This document shows positions 25,801 through 33,489 of a stretch of 44,723 nucleotides of DNA, piece after piece. The stretch is from an uncultured Bacteroidales bacterium (GTDB lineage Bacteria > Bacteroidota > Bacteroidia > Bacteroidales > Bacteroidaceae). Position 1 is the first letter of the stretch; each line of letters begins with the position of its first letter. The notes under the pieces are model-generated. The model saw only the letters and a list, made by a program, of their open reading frames with translations. It made no database searches and was not told where the DNA came from. Made by a program: the position numbers and the translations under genes. Where the stretch lies: assembly GCA_902782245.1 (NCBI GenBank), contig CACZMI010000009.1, positions 1 through 44,723 on the forward strand, read 5' to 3'.

Positions 25801-26808
25801 ATGCCTTATCTGACCTATGAAAGTCTTTCGCATGGATATAAGACCGAAACCTGCGGTTGCATAAAGAGACTCCTTGTTTTCGTTGTTGACAAGTGTTGAA
25901 GTTATGTTCTTGAGATTGCTGATATTGTTTACCTCAATTTTACCGTTATTCAGGCCATTACGTGTTATTACGCAGGAACCTTTCTCTGAGTGGCATGTAA
26001 GAAGGTTGCCGTCGGGCAGAGGGGTGATGTATGACACGTCATCGGACAGCATCATGCAGTTGCCGGTATTGTATTCGGCAATCTTCTCATAATTACTGTT
26101 GATATAATAGCCTTTGATACCTTCTGAAGGAACCGAAACCCATATGACATTGCTCCTGTCTATTACGGTAGCTTTGGCAATGAGAGGGCTGTCTGTGCCC
26201 GGAATATGTGAGATGGTGCCGCTCTGACGGTCAAACCTGTACAGACCGAGTCTGTCATCGGCCAGATAGATCGTGGAACTGTCTGACTCGGAGCGCAGGA
26301 TCTTTACAAAATCAAAGTCTTCCTTTCCGGTAAAAGAAGCAACCAGCCTGCATTCAGAACTATTCATGTTATAAGAGAACAGGTTGTTCTGATCGGCATC
26401 ATAGAAAGTTACTATATCTCCTTCAAGCAGAAAACTCCTGGTGTTCAGAATGACATCGTCATATTTAAGGGTTTCGGCGAACCCGTTTTTGGGGTCATAG
26501 TGAAGAATCCGGTCCTTGCAGGCCAAAAGGACACTCTCTGTACAGACAATGTTGCTGACATTGCCAAGCATTACGAGTCCTCCTCCCGATACAATCTCCC
26601 TTATGTTTGTTACCGTTCCGTTTGAAATGACAGACAAGCCTACATCAGAACCCACCCACAGGCGACCTTCCCTGTCCTTGGCAAGTACGTTGAGAGTCTG
26701 GCTTTCCAGACCGTTGCCTATGGTGCTTTGGGATATGGATATTCCGTTTATAGCCCAAAGCATGGAGGCATACAGTATCGTAAGGGCAAATGCAAATAGT
26801 TTTCTCAT
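22840..26808 (-). CDS. Hybrid two-component system regulator (HTCS) 2, altered receiver
   Basis: The 1322-residue paralogue of HTCS 1 has the same domain order: signal peptide (1-19), two Reg_prop propellers (GRLWVGSDVGLSVISNG near the start), Y_Y_Y domain, a membrane helix near 765-790 and HisKA with His817 in HELRTPLSLIYNP. The ATPase domain has VNNAIKYS, DQGRGF and GYGLGLP; the receiver and an AraC-type HTH at about 1230-1322 follow. The receiver keeps acceptor Asp1123 in VVSDVDM, the Thr/Ser of LLTSRS and the Lys of PKP. However, where HTCS 1 has the Mg2+-binding Asp pair, this one has Ser1079-Ala1080 in an ungapped alignment. Phosphotransfer may therefore be weak or absent (inference). 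No target operon is adjacent. Confidence 0.94.
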   Translation of the reverse strand: MRKLFAFALTILYASMLWAINGISISQSTIGNGLESQTLNVLAKDREGRLWVGSDVGLSVISNGTVTNIREIVSGGGLVMLGNVSNIVCTESVLLACKDRILHYDPKNGFAETLKYDDVILNTRSFLLEGDIVTFYDADQNNLFSYNMNSSECRLVASFTGKEDFDFVKILRSESDSSTIYLADDRLGLYRFDRQSGTISHIPGTDSPLIAKATVIDRSNVIWVSVPSEGIKGYYINSNYEKIAEYNTGNCMMLSDDVSYITPLPDGNLLTCHSEKGSCVITRNGLNNGKIEVNNISNLKNITSTLVNNENKESLYATAGFGLISMRKTFIGQIRHVYEQKEGIINFENYISAFEEPEGTVILGTMRNGICRLDPQTHEKNTIKGTETLRIISMCRFDDANILMADASGKLLLFNRKTNSVSHTGQFAKIEQIANAGATNIKMTTAPNGDIFIFNAALHHFVFKHSQNRLEEFYLSNEGQIIKAVENVCCTPYAVYATFRGSILEIDYNNLGSKCIYHNKYKVIHNITSLDANSQGELFFTEPDGLHRYDPRSNFDQMLAETWGNGRFMNLSVDTRDRIWFTTTNEYVQMYDPEKKELLLYSVEDGVPSERFLNNFSCCTESGIILFPNSTGMVTINTNGSLLYDTPPVNVVCTAAHTDKRSYTRDEILNSIDEPLKMASKYRELHLEFSANSFNPTYPHLIIYNIFKDNILVRSVTTTGTTVTIPRLDNGIYDVEIRQAYRKGLTEPTTILRFKVPKPFLGTIPGVLMALMLLLLFGYTIAKFSSSREKNRLEKAIAAQDIKNREDKIAFLSNIAHELRTPLSLIYNPVKDFLQEKSVDGIDYERMERIFNQVNKMTVMVNMILDSSRADVNKADILIEEVNLNEWLNFLLEDYRIDCYGKGFSLKFIMDNSINMVSIDKRIIETGLSNMVNNAIKYSNPGTAIIVSTEKTGDTIRVSVKDQGRGFSCDPEDLFKRYYRENTDTSIPGYGLGLPYARLQLSLIGGVMSAYNNPDGVGSTFFMEFRSVTDKNHPVSKVSQTAANTTPATQSVIGSNDEGKQEGMAQDFDTNDMTVLFVSADKQEIETFSSEFDSMFRQILTAESGDEAVKLLKSTDIDLVVSDVDMEGMNGFDICRHIKSTLEISHIPVILLTSRSDERNKALGYKMGADAFIPKPYDIQQMYTLIRSQLGGRFEIKRQYNFRFFSKMSSDQTFSVTDEEFIGSLNSLIDQFISDPSFNEDYILKQTGIKRAVMLSKMKGLLGTTLADYLARIRVSIIKDKLTGTEEDLESIARETGFTSVDNMIRRFKRETGKTPQEMRRQ

Positions 26809-26840
26809 GACGGATAAGAATTACAATTCCTTATACTTTA

Positions 26841-26848
26841 CAAAACTA
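26841..26848 (-). promoter_or_regulatory. -7 box for HTCS 2
   Basis: On the minus strand TAGTTTTG matches TAnnTTTG exactly, 32 bp before the start. No TTG lies at the preferred distance. It sits between the mdh terminator and the HTCS gene. Confidence 0.5.
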
Positions 26849-26861
26849 CTTAATTTTTTGC

Positions 26862-26896
26862 AAAAAAAAGAGCGTACGGAATATTCCGCACGCTCT
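26862..26896 (-). terminator. Terminator of mdh
   Basis: AGAGCGT, CGGAATATTCCG and ACGCTCT form a long hairpin which, read on the minus strand, is followed by eight T. It separates mdh from the HTCS genes downstream. Confidence 0.85.
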
Positions 26897-26915
26897 CATA
26901 AAACCGTATATTGAA

Positions 26916-27914
26916 TCAGAGATTCGGGTTGTATTTCTTCCACTCGCTTACTGCGGGGAGAACGCCGAGTGAGATAACCTCGTCACGCATAGCCTGGAGG
27001 TGTTTGTAGCTGGCCTCGATGTCTGCCATCTCAGTAGCGGTACCCTTGACGTCAGTGTAGTGAACACCGGTAGCGTCGATGGTTGAAGGCATAGCCATCA
27101 TAACGTTCTGGAACTGTGAGTTGTTTACGTAGCAACCTGCGGGCCACTCAAACTTATCACCGCCCATGGCAGCACCGATCATCTCGATAGAAACGAATGA
27201 GGGGCTCTGGAATGATGAACGTCCGCGAAGCTCGATGATCTTGGCACCACCCTTGATTACATCCTGCTTCATCTGTGCCCACTGCTCGTTTGTGAGAGCG
27301 GGTGTGCCGATGATGTCGGTCAGAGGCTTGCCGTCAATCTTTGCGGTTGATGCGAACACTGCCATCTGCTCTCCGTGACCGCCGTATGTGCGTGCGGTTG
27401 TAACCTTATCCTGAGCAATACCGAAGTGCTTGGCCAGTGCGCTCTGCAGACGAGTTGAATCAAGAGCTGCAAGAGTTGTGATCTGTGAAGGTTTCAGACC
27501 TGAGTAAACCAGAGTTACCAGACCGGTGATATCGGCCGGGTTGAAGATGATAACGCAGTGCTTAAGGTCGGGGCAGTATGTCTTGATGTCCTTACCCAGC
27601 TGCTCGGCTATCTTGGCGTTGCCAACCAGCAGATCCTCACGGGTCATGCCTGCCTTACGGGGTGCACCACCTGATGAAACCATGTACTTGGCATCCTTGA
27701 AAGCCTCCTCAACCTTGTCGGTGAAGGTGATGTTAACGCCGGGGAATGCGCAGTGACGGAGTTCCTCAACCACACCCTCCAGACCGGGCAGATAAACATC
27801 ATACAGGCAGATGTTTGATGAAAGTCCCATCATGATGGCTGTCTGAGCCATGTTTGATCCGATCATACCGGCTGCGCCAGAGATGACCAGTTTCTCATTT
27901 GTCAAAAACTTCAT
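26916..27914 (-). CDS. mdh: Malate dehydrogenase
   Basis: It oxidises malate to oxaloacetate, or in anaerobic Bacteroidales runs in reverse on the route to fumarate and succinate. The 332-residue protein has the NAD-binding start LVISGAAGMIGSNMAQ (about 8-23), substrate-loop residues in GGAPRKAGMTREDLL, IIFNPADITG and the catalytic His in TARTYGGHGEQM. Codon use is strongly biased, as for abundant proteins. It is a single-gene unit with its own promoter and terminator. Confidence 0.95.
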   Translation of the reverse strand: MKFLTNEKLVISGAAGMIGSNMAQTAIMMGLSSNICLYDVYLPGLEGVVEELRHCAFPGVNITFTDKVEEAFKDAKYMVSSGGAPRKAGMTREDLLVGNAKIAEQLGKDIKTYCPDLKHCVIIFNPADITGLVTLVYSGLKPSQITTLAALDSTRLQSALAKHFGIAQDKVTTARTYGGHGEQMAVFASTAKIDGKPLTDIIGTPALTNEQWAQMKQDVIKGGAKIIELRGRSSFQSPSFVSIEMIGAAMGGDKFEWPAGCYVNNSQFQNVMMAMPSTIDATGVHYTDVKGTATEMADIEASYKHLQAMRDEVISLGVLPAVSEWKKYNPNL

Positions 27915-27957
27915 AGCTGTTTTAAGTATATTAGTCTGTTATTTCTGTCTTGGACCA

Positions 27958-27965
27958 CAAAAGTA
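27958..27965 (-). promoter_or_regulatory. -7 box for mdh
   Basis: On the minus strand TACTTTTG matches TAnnTTTG exactly, 43 bp before the mdh start. The -33 element is not clear. Confidence 0.5.
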
Positions 27966-28010
27966 ATCAATTACTTGTTTGATTGGTATATAAATTCAGA
28001 AAAGTTGCAC

Positions 28011-28018
28011 TATTTTTG
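28011..28018 (+). promoter_or_regulatory. -7 box for the carbonic anhydrase-like gene
   Basis: TATTTTTG matches TAnnTTTG exactly and lies 27 bp before the start at 28046. The nearest TTG upstream is at 25 bp, somewhat far. The region is divergent with the mdh promoter. Confidence 0.5.
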
Positions 28019-28045
28019 ACCCTGTAAAACATTAATGGACAGTAT

Positions 28046-28558
28046 ATGGCTATCATAAAATCAGTAAGAGGATTTACACCTCAGATAGGAGAGGATTGTT
28101 TCCTGGCCGATAACGCCGCCATCATAGGTGACGTGGTTATCGGTGAGGGCTGCAGCATATGGTTCGGGACTGTACTGCGCGGCGATGTAAACTCAATACG
28201 TATAGGTAACGGAACCAACATACAGGACGGCACGGTAATCCATACTCTTTATCAGCGTTCAACCACAGTGATAGGTGATAACGTATCGGTAGGCCATAAC
28301 GTAACCATTCATGGAGCCGAGATCCATGACAACGCCCTGATAGGAATGGGTTCAGTAGTGCTGGATCATGCCGTAGTGGGCGAGGGTGCTATCGTAGCCG
28401 CCGGATCGGTTGTGACCGGTAAGACTGTGATTCCGCCCCATACGCTTTGGGCTGGGGTTCCGGCCAAGTACATAAAGGATGTGGATCCGGCTCAGGCAGA
28501 GGAGATGAATCAGCGCATTGCCCGCGATTATCACATGTACGCTTCCTGGTACAGATAA
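28046..28558 (+). CDS. Gamma carbonic anhydrase-family protein
   Basis: The 170-residue left-handed beta-helix protein has hexapeptide repeats (IIGDVVIGEGCSIW, VLRGDVNSIRIGNGTNIQDG). The three zinc-ligand His positions of the family are visible: TVIHT, then VGHNVTIHG. The RGD and QDG positions are also kept. Family members act as trimeric CO2 hydratases or as acyl-carrier-like relatives (YrdA/PaaY); activity cannot be read from sequence. It stands alone between the divergent mdh and the converging waaA. Confidence 0.93.
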   Translation: MAIIKSVRGFTPQIGEDCFLADNAAIIGDVVIGEGCSIWFGTVLRGDVNSIRIGNGTNIQDGTVIHTLYQRSTTVIGDNVSVGHNVTIHGAEIHDNALIGMGSVVLDHAVVGEGAIVAAGSVVTGKTVIPPHTLWAGVPAKYIKDVDPAQAEEMNQRIARDYHMYASWYR

Positions 28559-28571
28559 GCTATCCAGCTGT

Positions 28572-29801
28572 TCAGTCGAGCCCTATCTCACCTAGTATTC
28601 TATCTGATGTGCCGCTGCTGCTGCGGACGTAGTCGCCTGCGTTCTTTCCGGCTTTCTTGAGGAATCCCGGATCGCTGATGAACTTGTCTATCAGGATGCG
28701 CAGGGAGTAGGCATCGGTTATCTCGAAACCGCCTTTGACCTGTTTCAGGTCCTGAGCCTCGCGGAAACGCTGGTTGTTGGGGCCGAAGAGTACAGGTATG
28801 TCAAAGACGGCAGCCTCCAGTACATTGTGTATTCCCACTCCGAATCCGCCGCCGATGTAGGCGATGTGGCCGTAACGGTATATTGAGGAGAGCATTCCGA
28901 AGCAGTCTATGATAAGGGTGTCGTATCCCTTGATGTTTTCTGGAGTAGCTTTTGACAGGCGTATGCAGTCGCGGCCCTTGAGACGCTGCTCTATCTCCAG
29001 AAGATGTTCCTCATGAATCTCGTGGGGAGCTATTATGAGTTTCCAGTCGGGTTTGGTAAGGAAGTAGGGTATGAACAACTCCTCATCGGCCGGCCATGAA
29101 CTGCCTGCTATGAATGTGGGATCTCCGTTTACGAATTTCTCTATAACCGGGAACTGTCTGGACGCTGCGGCAACTTCAAGCACACGGTCGGCACGGGTAT
29201 CGCCTACGATTGAGACATCGGTTATGCCGATGCTCTTGAGCAGATCCTTGGAGTGACGGTCCTGGACAAACAGATGTTTGAAGTATGTCAGTGCCTTGGC
29301 GTATCCGCGGCCGTACCACTTGAAGAAAAGCTGGTTGTCACGGAATATTGACGATACGCTGAATATCTCTATGTTTCTCTTGTAAAGTCCTCTGAGGAAG
29401 TTGGGCCAGAATTCGTATTTGATGAAGAAGGCCTTCTCTATCTTGATGGTATCCAGGAACCTGCGGACGTTAATGGGAGTGTCAAACGGGATGTAGCAGA
29501 CAATATCGGCTCCCTTGTAATCCTTGCGTACCTCATAGCCCGAGGGCGAGAAGAAAGTAAGCAGAATCCTGCATTCGGGATGCTTGCTGTGGATTCTCTC
29601 AATAAGCGGACGACCCTGCTCGAACTCACCCAGTGAGGAGGCGTGAAACCACAGGTATTTGGACTGCGGATCCACCTGACTTCTGATGGTGTCCAGGATA
29701 TGGTTGTGTCCCTTAATCAGAAGACGTGCCTTCTTATTGAATAATGACGCTATATTTATACACAGCGCATACAAGTAAATGCCGATTGTGTAGATAATCA
29801 T
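28572..29801 (-). CDS. waaA: 3-deoxy-D-manno-octulosonic acid (Kdo) transferase
   Basis: It transfers Kdo from CMP-Kdo to lipid A precursor in LPS synthesis at the inner membrane. The 409-residue GT-B protein has an N-terminal hydrophobic anchor (IIYTIGIYLYALCINIASLF), the conserved WFHASSLGEFEQGRPLI near residue 50 (Glu is the family's catalytic base) and KYEFWPN. C-terminal GGGFGVGIHNVLEAAVFDIP contributes the donor site. The frame opens at 29846, but Met at 29801 removes a non-membrane prefix and clears the gltX stop by 13 bp, so it is chosen. Confidence 0.93.
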   Translation of the reverse strand: MIIYTIGIYLYALCINIASLFNKKARLLIKGHNHILDTIRSQVDPQSKYLWFHASSLGEFEQGRPLIERIHSKHPECRILLTFFSPSGYEVRKDYKGADIVCYIPFDTPINVRRFLDTIKIEKAFFIKYEFWPNFLRGLYKRNIEIFSVSSIFRDNQLFFKWYGRGYAKALTYFKHLFVQDRHSKDLLKSIGITDVSIVGDTRADRVLEVAAASRQFPVIEKFVNGDPTFIAGSSWPADEELFIPYFLTKPDWKLIIAPHEIHEEHLLEIEQRLKGRDCIRLSKATPENIKGYDTLIIDCFGMLSSIYRYGHIAYIGGGFGVGIHNVLEAAVFDIPVLFGPNNQRFREAQDLKQVKGGFEITDAYSLRILIDKFISDPGFLKKAGKNAGDYVRSSSGTSDRILGEIGLD

Positions 29802-29814
29802 CTCTTGTTTGATG

Positions 29815-31344
29815 TCAGGAAAGTTCAGAAATGGCCTTGCGGGCACGTCTTAAAGTCTCTTCACGTCCCAGGAAATCTGTGATGCAGAATATCTGCGGAC
29901 CCATGGCTGCTCCTACAAGAGTTACACGCAGGGCGTTCATCACCTTACCTGTAGCATAACCTTTGGAGGCTATCCACTCCATTACCTTGGGCTCAAGCGT
30001 CTCACCGTTCCAGTCAGGCTGGGCCTCCAGGAAATCGCACAGTTCGGCAGTGGTCTTGGGAGCCTCGTCCTTCCACCATTTCTTGAGTGACTTCTCATCA
30101 AACTGTGTGGGTGCCTGGAACAGGTATGAGCAGTTGTCCCAGAGTTCACCTACAAAATTGACGCGGTTCTTGACCAGACCTACGGCAGTCTCCACACGCT
30201 CCATGGGAGCCTTTACACCGTGGCTTTCAAGAATGGGATTGAACAGTTCCGCAATCTCACGGTCGCTCTTGAGCATTATGTATTCGTGGTTGAACCACAC
30301 GAGTTTCTGATAGTTGAAACGGGCACCGGCCTTGCTGCACTTTTCAAGGTTGAACAGGTCAACCATCTCATCCATGGTCATGATTTCACGGTCATCACCC
30401 GGGTTCCATCCCAGCAGGGCCAGGAAGTTTATGACAGCTTCGGGAAGATAATCCTTCTCGCGGTAGCCCGATGAAATCTCACCGGTCTTGGGATCATGCC
30501 ACTCCAAGGGGAATACGGGGAATCCCAGACGGTCACCGTCACGCTTGCTCAACTTGCCGTTACCCTCAGGCTTGAGCAGCAGGGGCAGGTGTGCAAACTG
30601 CGGCATAGTATCCTCCCAACCGAATGCACGGTAAAGAAGAACGTGCAGAGGAGCGGAGGGCAGCCACTCTTCGCCGCGGATTACATGGGTGACCTCCATC
30701 AGGTGGTCATCGACAATGTTTGCCAGATGATATGTGGGGAGTTGGTCGGCAGACTTGTAAAGAACCTTGTCATCCAGAACAGATGAGTTTATGGTAACCT
30801 TGCCTCGGATAAGGTCATCGACCTCTACCTCCCGGTCGGGTTCAATAAGAAAACGTACCACATACTGATTGCCTGCATCAATGAGAGACTTGACCTCATC
30901 GGCCGGCAATGTAAGTGAATTGCGCATCTGACCGCGGGTGGTGGCATCGTACTGGAAATTGGGAATTTGGGCACGCTTGGCTTCCAGTTCAGCAGGGGTA
31001 TCGAAAGCTATGTATGCCTTTCCTGCCTGGAGCAACTGGTCAACATACTTCTTGTATATCTCCCTGCGCTCCGACTGTCGGTATGGGCCGTAATTGCCTC
31101 CGAACGAGACACCTTCGTCAAACTTGATTCCGAGCCAGCGGAAAGCCTCGAGTATATATTCCTCGGCACCCGGTACAAAACGGTTGCTGTCAGTATCCTC
31201 AATCCTGAAAATAAGGTCGCCCCCGTTTTTGCGGGCGAACAGGTAGTTGTAAAGTGCAGTACGCACGCCTCCGATATGGAGCGGTCCGGTAGGACTGGGC
31301 GCAAAACGCACCCTGACGCGGCGGCTGCCTGAATTGTCTGTCAT
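29815..31344 (-). CDS. gltX: Glutamyl-tRNA synthetase
   Basis: It charges tRNA-Glu. The 509-residue class I synthetase shows the HIGH-type motif [19 protein letters not shown] near residue 16 and a KMSKS-type motif [11 protein letters not shown] near residue 263. [14 protein letters not shown] precedes the latter. Length is normal. It leads the pair gltX-waaA and has its own promoter facing the HD hydrolase gene. Confidence 0.97.
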   Translation of the reverse strand: MTDNSGSRRVRVRFAPSPTGPLHIGGVRTALYNYLFARKNGGDLIFRIEDTDSNRFVPGAEEYILEAFRWLGIKFDEGVSFGGNYGPYRQSERREIYKKYVDQLLQAGKAYIAFDTPAELEAKRAQIPNFQYDATTRGQMRNSLTLPADEVKSLIDAGNQYVVRFLIEPDREVEVDDLIRGKVTINSSVLDDKVLYKSADQLPTYHLANIVDDHLMEVTHVIRGEEWLPSAPLHVLLYRAFGWEDTMPQFAHLPLLLKPEGNGKLSKRDGDRLGFPVFPLEWHDPKTGEISSGYREKDYLPEAVINFLALLGWNPGDDREIMTMDEMVDLFNLEKCSKAGARFNYQKLVWFNHEYIMLKSDREIAELFNPILESHGVKAPMERVETAVGLVKNRVNFVGELWDNCSYLFQAPTQFDEKSLKKWWKDEAPKTTAELCDFLEAQPDWNGETLEPKVMEWIASKGYATGKVMNALRVTLVGAAMGPQIFCITDFLGREETLRRARKAISELS

Positions 31345-31363
31345 CTCTTTTGTTTTAGCGGTG

Positions 31364-31371
31364 CAAAATTA
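31364..31371 (-). promoter_or_regulatory. -7 box for gltX
   Basis: On the minus strand TAATTTTG is an exact match to TAnnTTTG, 19 bp before the gltX start. The leader would be short. Confidence 0.5.
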
Positions 31372-31411
31372 ATCATTTTATCATGAAAAAGTCCTATTTT
31401 TACAAGCCAAC

Positions 31412-31418
31412 AAAGGAG
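31412..31418 (+). promoter_or_regulatory. Shine-Dalgarno-like AAAGGAG
   Basis: AAAGGAG lies 10 bp before the ATG at 31429. Most genes in this window have A-rich leaders without such a sequence, so this one is unusual here. A weak -7 box (TATTTTTA, 31395-31402) lies upstream. Confidence 0.45.
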
Positions 31419-31428
31419 TATAATCTTA

Positions 31429-33489
31429 ATGAATGATAAAAGACGTTTCCTAAGGAGCAACCGCAGCCTTCTGGTCATATTGTCAGTGGTTTCAGCGTTT
31501 CTTACCGTATACTTCATGCCCGCCAGCCGGCAGGAGAAATATACCTTCACAGTGGGTAAACCGTGGACCTATGACGTGCTCATTGCGCCTTTTAACTTCT
31601 CAATCCAGAAAAGCGATGATGTATGGCAGGCCGAGGCTGACAGCGTCAAGGCTTCTTTTGCCCCTTATTTCAGCCGCAATGCCGGTGTGGGAGATCAGGC
31701 CCTGGCCCAATTTGACAGGTTCTTCAATGACAGTCTGAGCAAACTTGTATGGGAGGATTCATACAAGGCCCTGCGCAGCCGTCTGGAAAAAGTGTACCGT
31801 GACGGGATAATATCCACTTCCGACGAGGAGGTCCTGTCCGGCAAGTCGGTATTCCGTGTCTATGAGGGTAACACATCTTCTTTTGTACAGACAGCAAGCG
31901 TGCGCAGCGTAAGGGATGCATACCGTCTGGTGACTGATGCCGAAATCTATGTATATGACCGATACACGCTGCTCCAGCACAACATAGAACAGTATATTCA
32001 GCCCAATCTCACATATGATGAGGCACGCTCCGAGGAGGACCTCACATCGCAACTGAACGAGATATCCCATTATCGCGGAATGGTGGTTGAAGGACAGAAA
32101 ATCATAGATCAGGGTGAGATAGTTGATGAACAGAAGAGCAATATCATAAATTCCTATCTGAGCATAGTGAATGAAAAAAACCAGTCCAAAAGATTCGCAA
32201 TGCTTACCTGGGCAGGACGTTCGGTTTTTGTACTGTTATGTTTCCTGGTGCTGTTCATCTACCTGAGTCTTTATCGTATTGACGATATAGAGAACAGGTC
32301 CATACTGTGGTTCCTTTTCGGTTCCGTATCGCTGTTTACGGTAAGTATGGGGCTCTATTGCCAATATTCCAGCTGGAGCATATTCCTGTTTCCCTGCTCA
32401 ATGCTGGCCATCATGCTCCGCATATTCCTTGATTCCAGAACCGCGTTCACCGGGTATATGGCGTTCATATTGTCCACCTCGCTGATTGTACCCATGCCTT
32501 ATGAGTATGTGCTGCTTCAGTTTCTTGCGGGACTTACCGGCATCTATTCACTAAAGGAACTCTCGCAGCGATCACAGATACTCCGTACCTGTCTGCTCAT
32601 TTTCATCTCTTACAGTATGGTGTGGACTGCTTTCCAAATGACGCAGTTGGAGAATATCCGTGACATAGATCCGCTCACATTCCTTTTCTTTGCCATCAAC
32701 TGTATCATTATCCTGCTGGTTTATCCGCTGCTTTTTGTGATTGAGAAACTGTTCGGATTCACATCGAATGTTACGCTCATAGAACTGTCCAACATCAATA
32801 ATCCTCTGTTGCGTGAATTGGCGGAGAAAGCCCCCGGTACATTCCAACACTCCATGCAGGTGTCTACCCTTGCATCCGAGGCTGCCACCCGCATTAAGGC
32901 CAATCCCCAGTTGGTCCGTACCGCCGCTCTCTATCATGACATTGGCAAGATGGATGATGCCCCCTTCTTTACCGAGAACCAGAACGGCGTAAATCCTCAT
33001 GACAAACTTACTCCGCAGGAGAGTGCCCACATCATTACAGGTCACGTAGAGAAAGGTCTTGAACTGGCCGATAAGTTCGGACTTCCCGAGTCCATTCGCG
33101 GTTTCATAGCATCCCATCACGGAAAGGGTGTGGCCAGGTATTTCTATATCAAATACAATCAGGCGCATCCTGACCTTGAACCGGATCCGCATGATTTCAG
33201 TTACCCCGGTCCAAATCCATATTCCAAGGAGACTGCCATACTGATGATGGCCGATGCGGTGGAGGCTGCATCCCGCAGCTTGAGCGAGTATACCGAGGAG
33301 AGTATAGGAGATCTTGTAGATAAGATAATTGACACTCAGGTACAGGAGGGTTATTTCCGTGACTGCCCCATAAGCTGGCAGGAAATAAACCGCGTAAAGG
33401 AGACTTTCAAGGAGAAACTCCGTACCATGTATCACACCCGTATCAGTTACCCTGAGCCTACTGCGGGTCCGGATCAAAAGAAACAGTAA
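31429..33489 (+). CDS. 7TM-HD family phosphohydrolase (PgpH-like)
   Basis: The 686-residue membrane protein has an N-terminal anchor (about 13-30), a large extracytoplasmic 7TMR-HDED-type domain (about 40-245) and a cluster of membrane helices (about 255-450). A cytosolic HD domain follows, with metal ligands His503-Asp504 in LYHDIGKM, His in IITGHVEKGL and HH in ASHHGKG. Related proteins such as Listeria PgpH hydrolyse cyclic di-AMP. That role is likely by family but not proven for this protein. Its last 32 bases overlap the end of priA on the other strand. Confidence 0.93.
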   Translation: MNDKRRFLRSNRSLLVILSVVSAFLTVYFMPASRQEKYTFTVGKPWTYDVLIAPFNFSIQKSDDVWQAEADSVKASFAPYFSRNAGVGDQALAQFDRFFNDSLSKLVWEDSYKALRSRLEKVYRDGIISTSDEEVLSGKSVFRVYEGNTSSFVQTASVRSVRDAYRLVTDAEIYVYDRYTLLQHNIEQYIQPNLTYDEARSEEDLTSQLNEISHYRGMVVEGQKIIDQGEIVDEQKSNIINSYLSIVNEKNQSKRFAMLTWAGRSVFVLLCFLVLFIYLSLYRIDDIENRSILWFLFGSVSLFTVSMGLYCQYSSWSIFLFPCSMLAIMLRIFLDSRTAFTGYMAFILSTSLIVPMPYEYVLLQFLAGLTGIYSLKELSQRSQILRTCLLIFISYSMVWTAFQMTQLENIRDIDPLTFLFFAINCIIILLVYPLLFVIEKLFGFTSNVTLIELSNINNPLLRELAEKAPGTFQHSMQVSTLASEAATRIKANPQLVRTAALYHDIGKMDDAPFFTENQNGVNPHDKLTPQESAHIITGHVEKGLELADKFGLPESIRGFIASHHGKGVARYFYIKYNQAHPDLEPDPHDFSYPGPNPYSKETAILMMADAVEAASRSLSEYTEESIGDLVDKIIDTQVQEGYFRDCPISWQEINRVKETFKEKLRTMYHTRISYPEPTAGPDQKKQ

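Noticed and set aside
32572-33477. 301-codon minus-strand open frame inside the 7TM-HD gene
   Set aside because: The plus strand encodes intact membrane helices and HD motifs; the antisense translation has no coherent domain.
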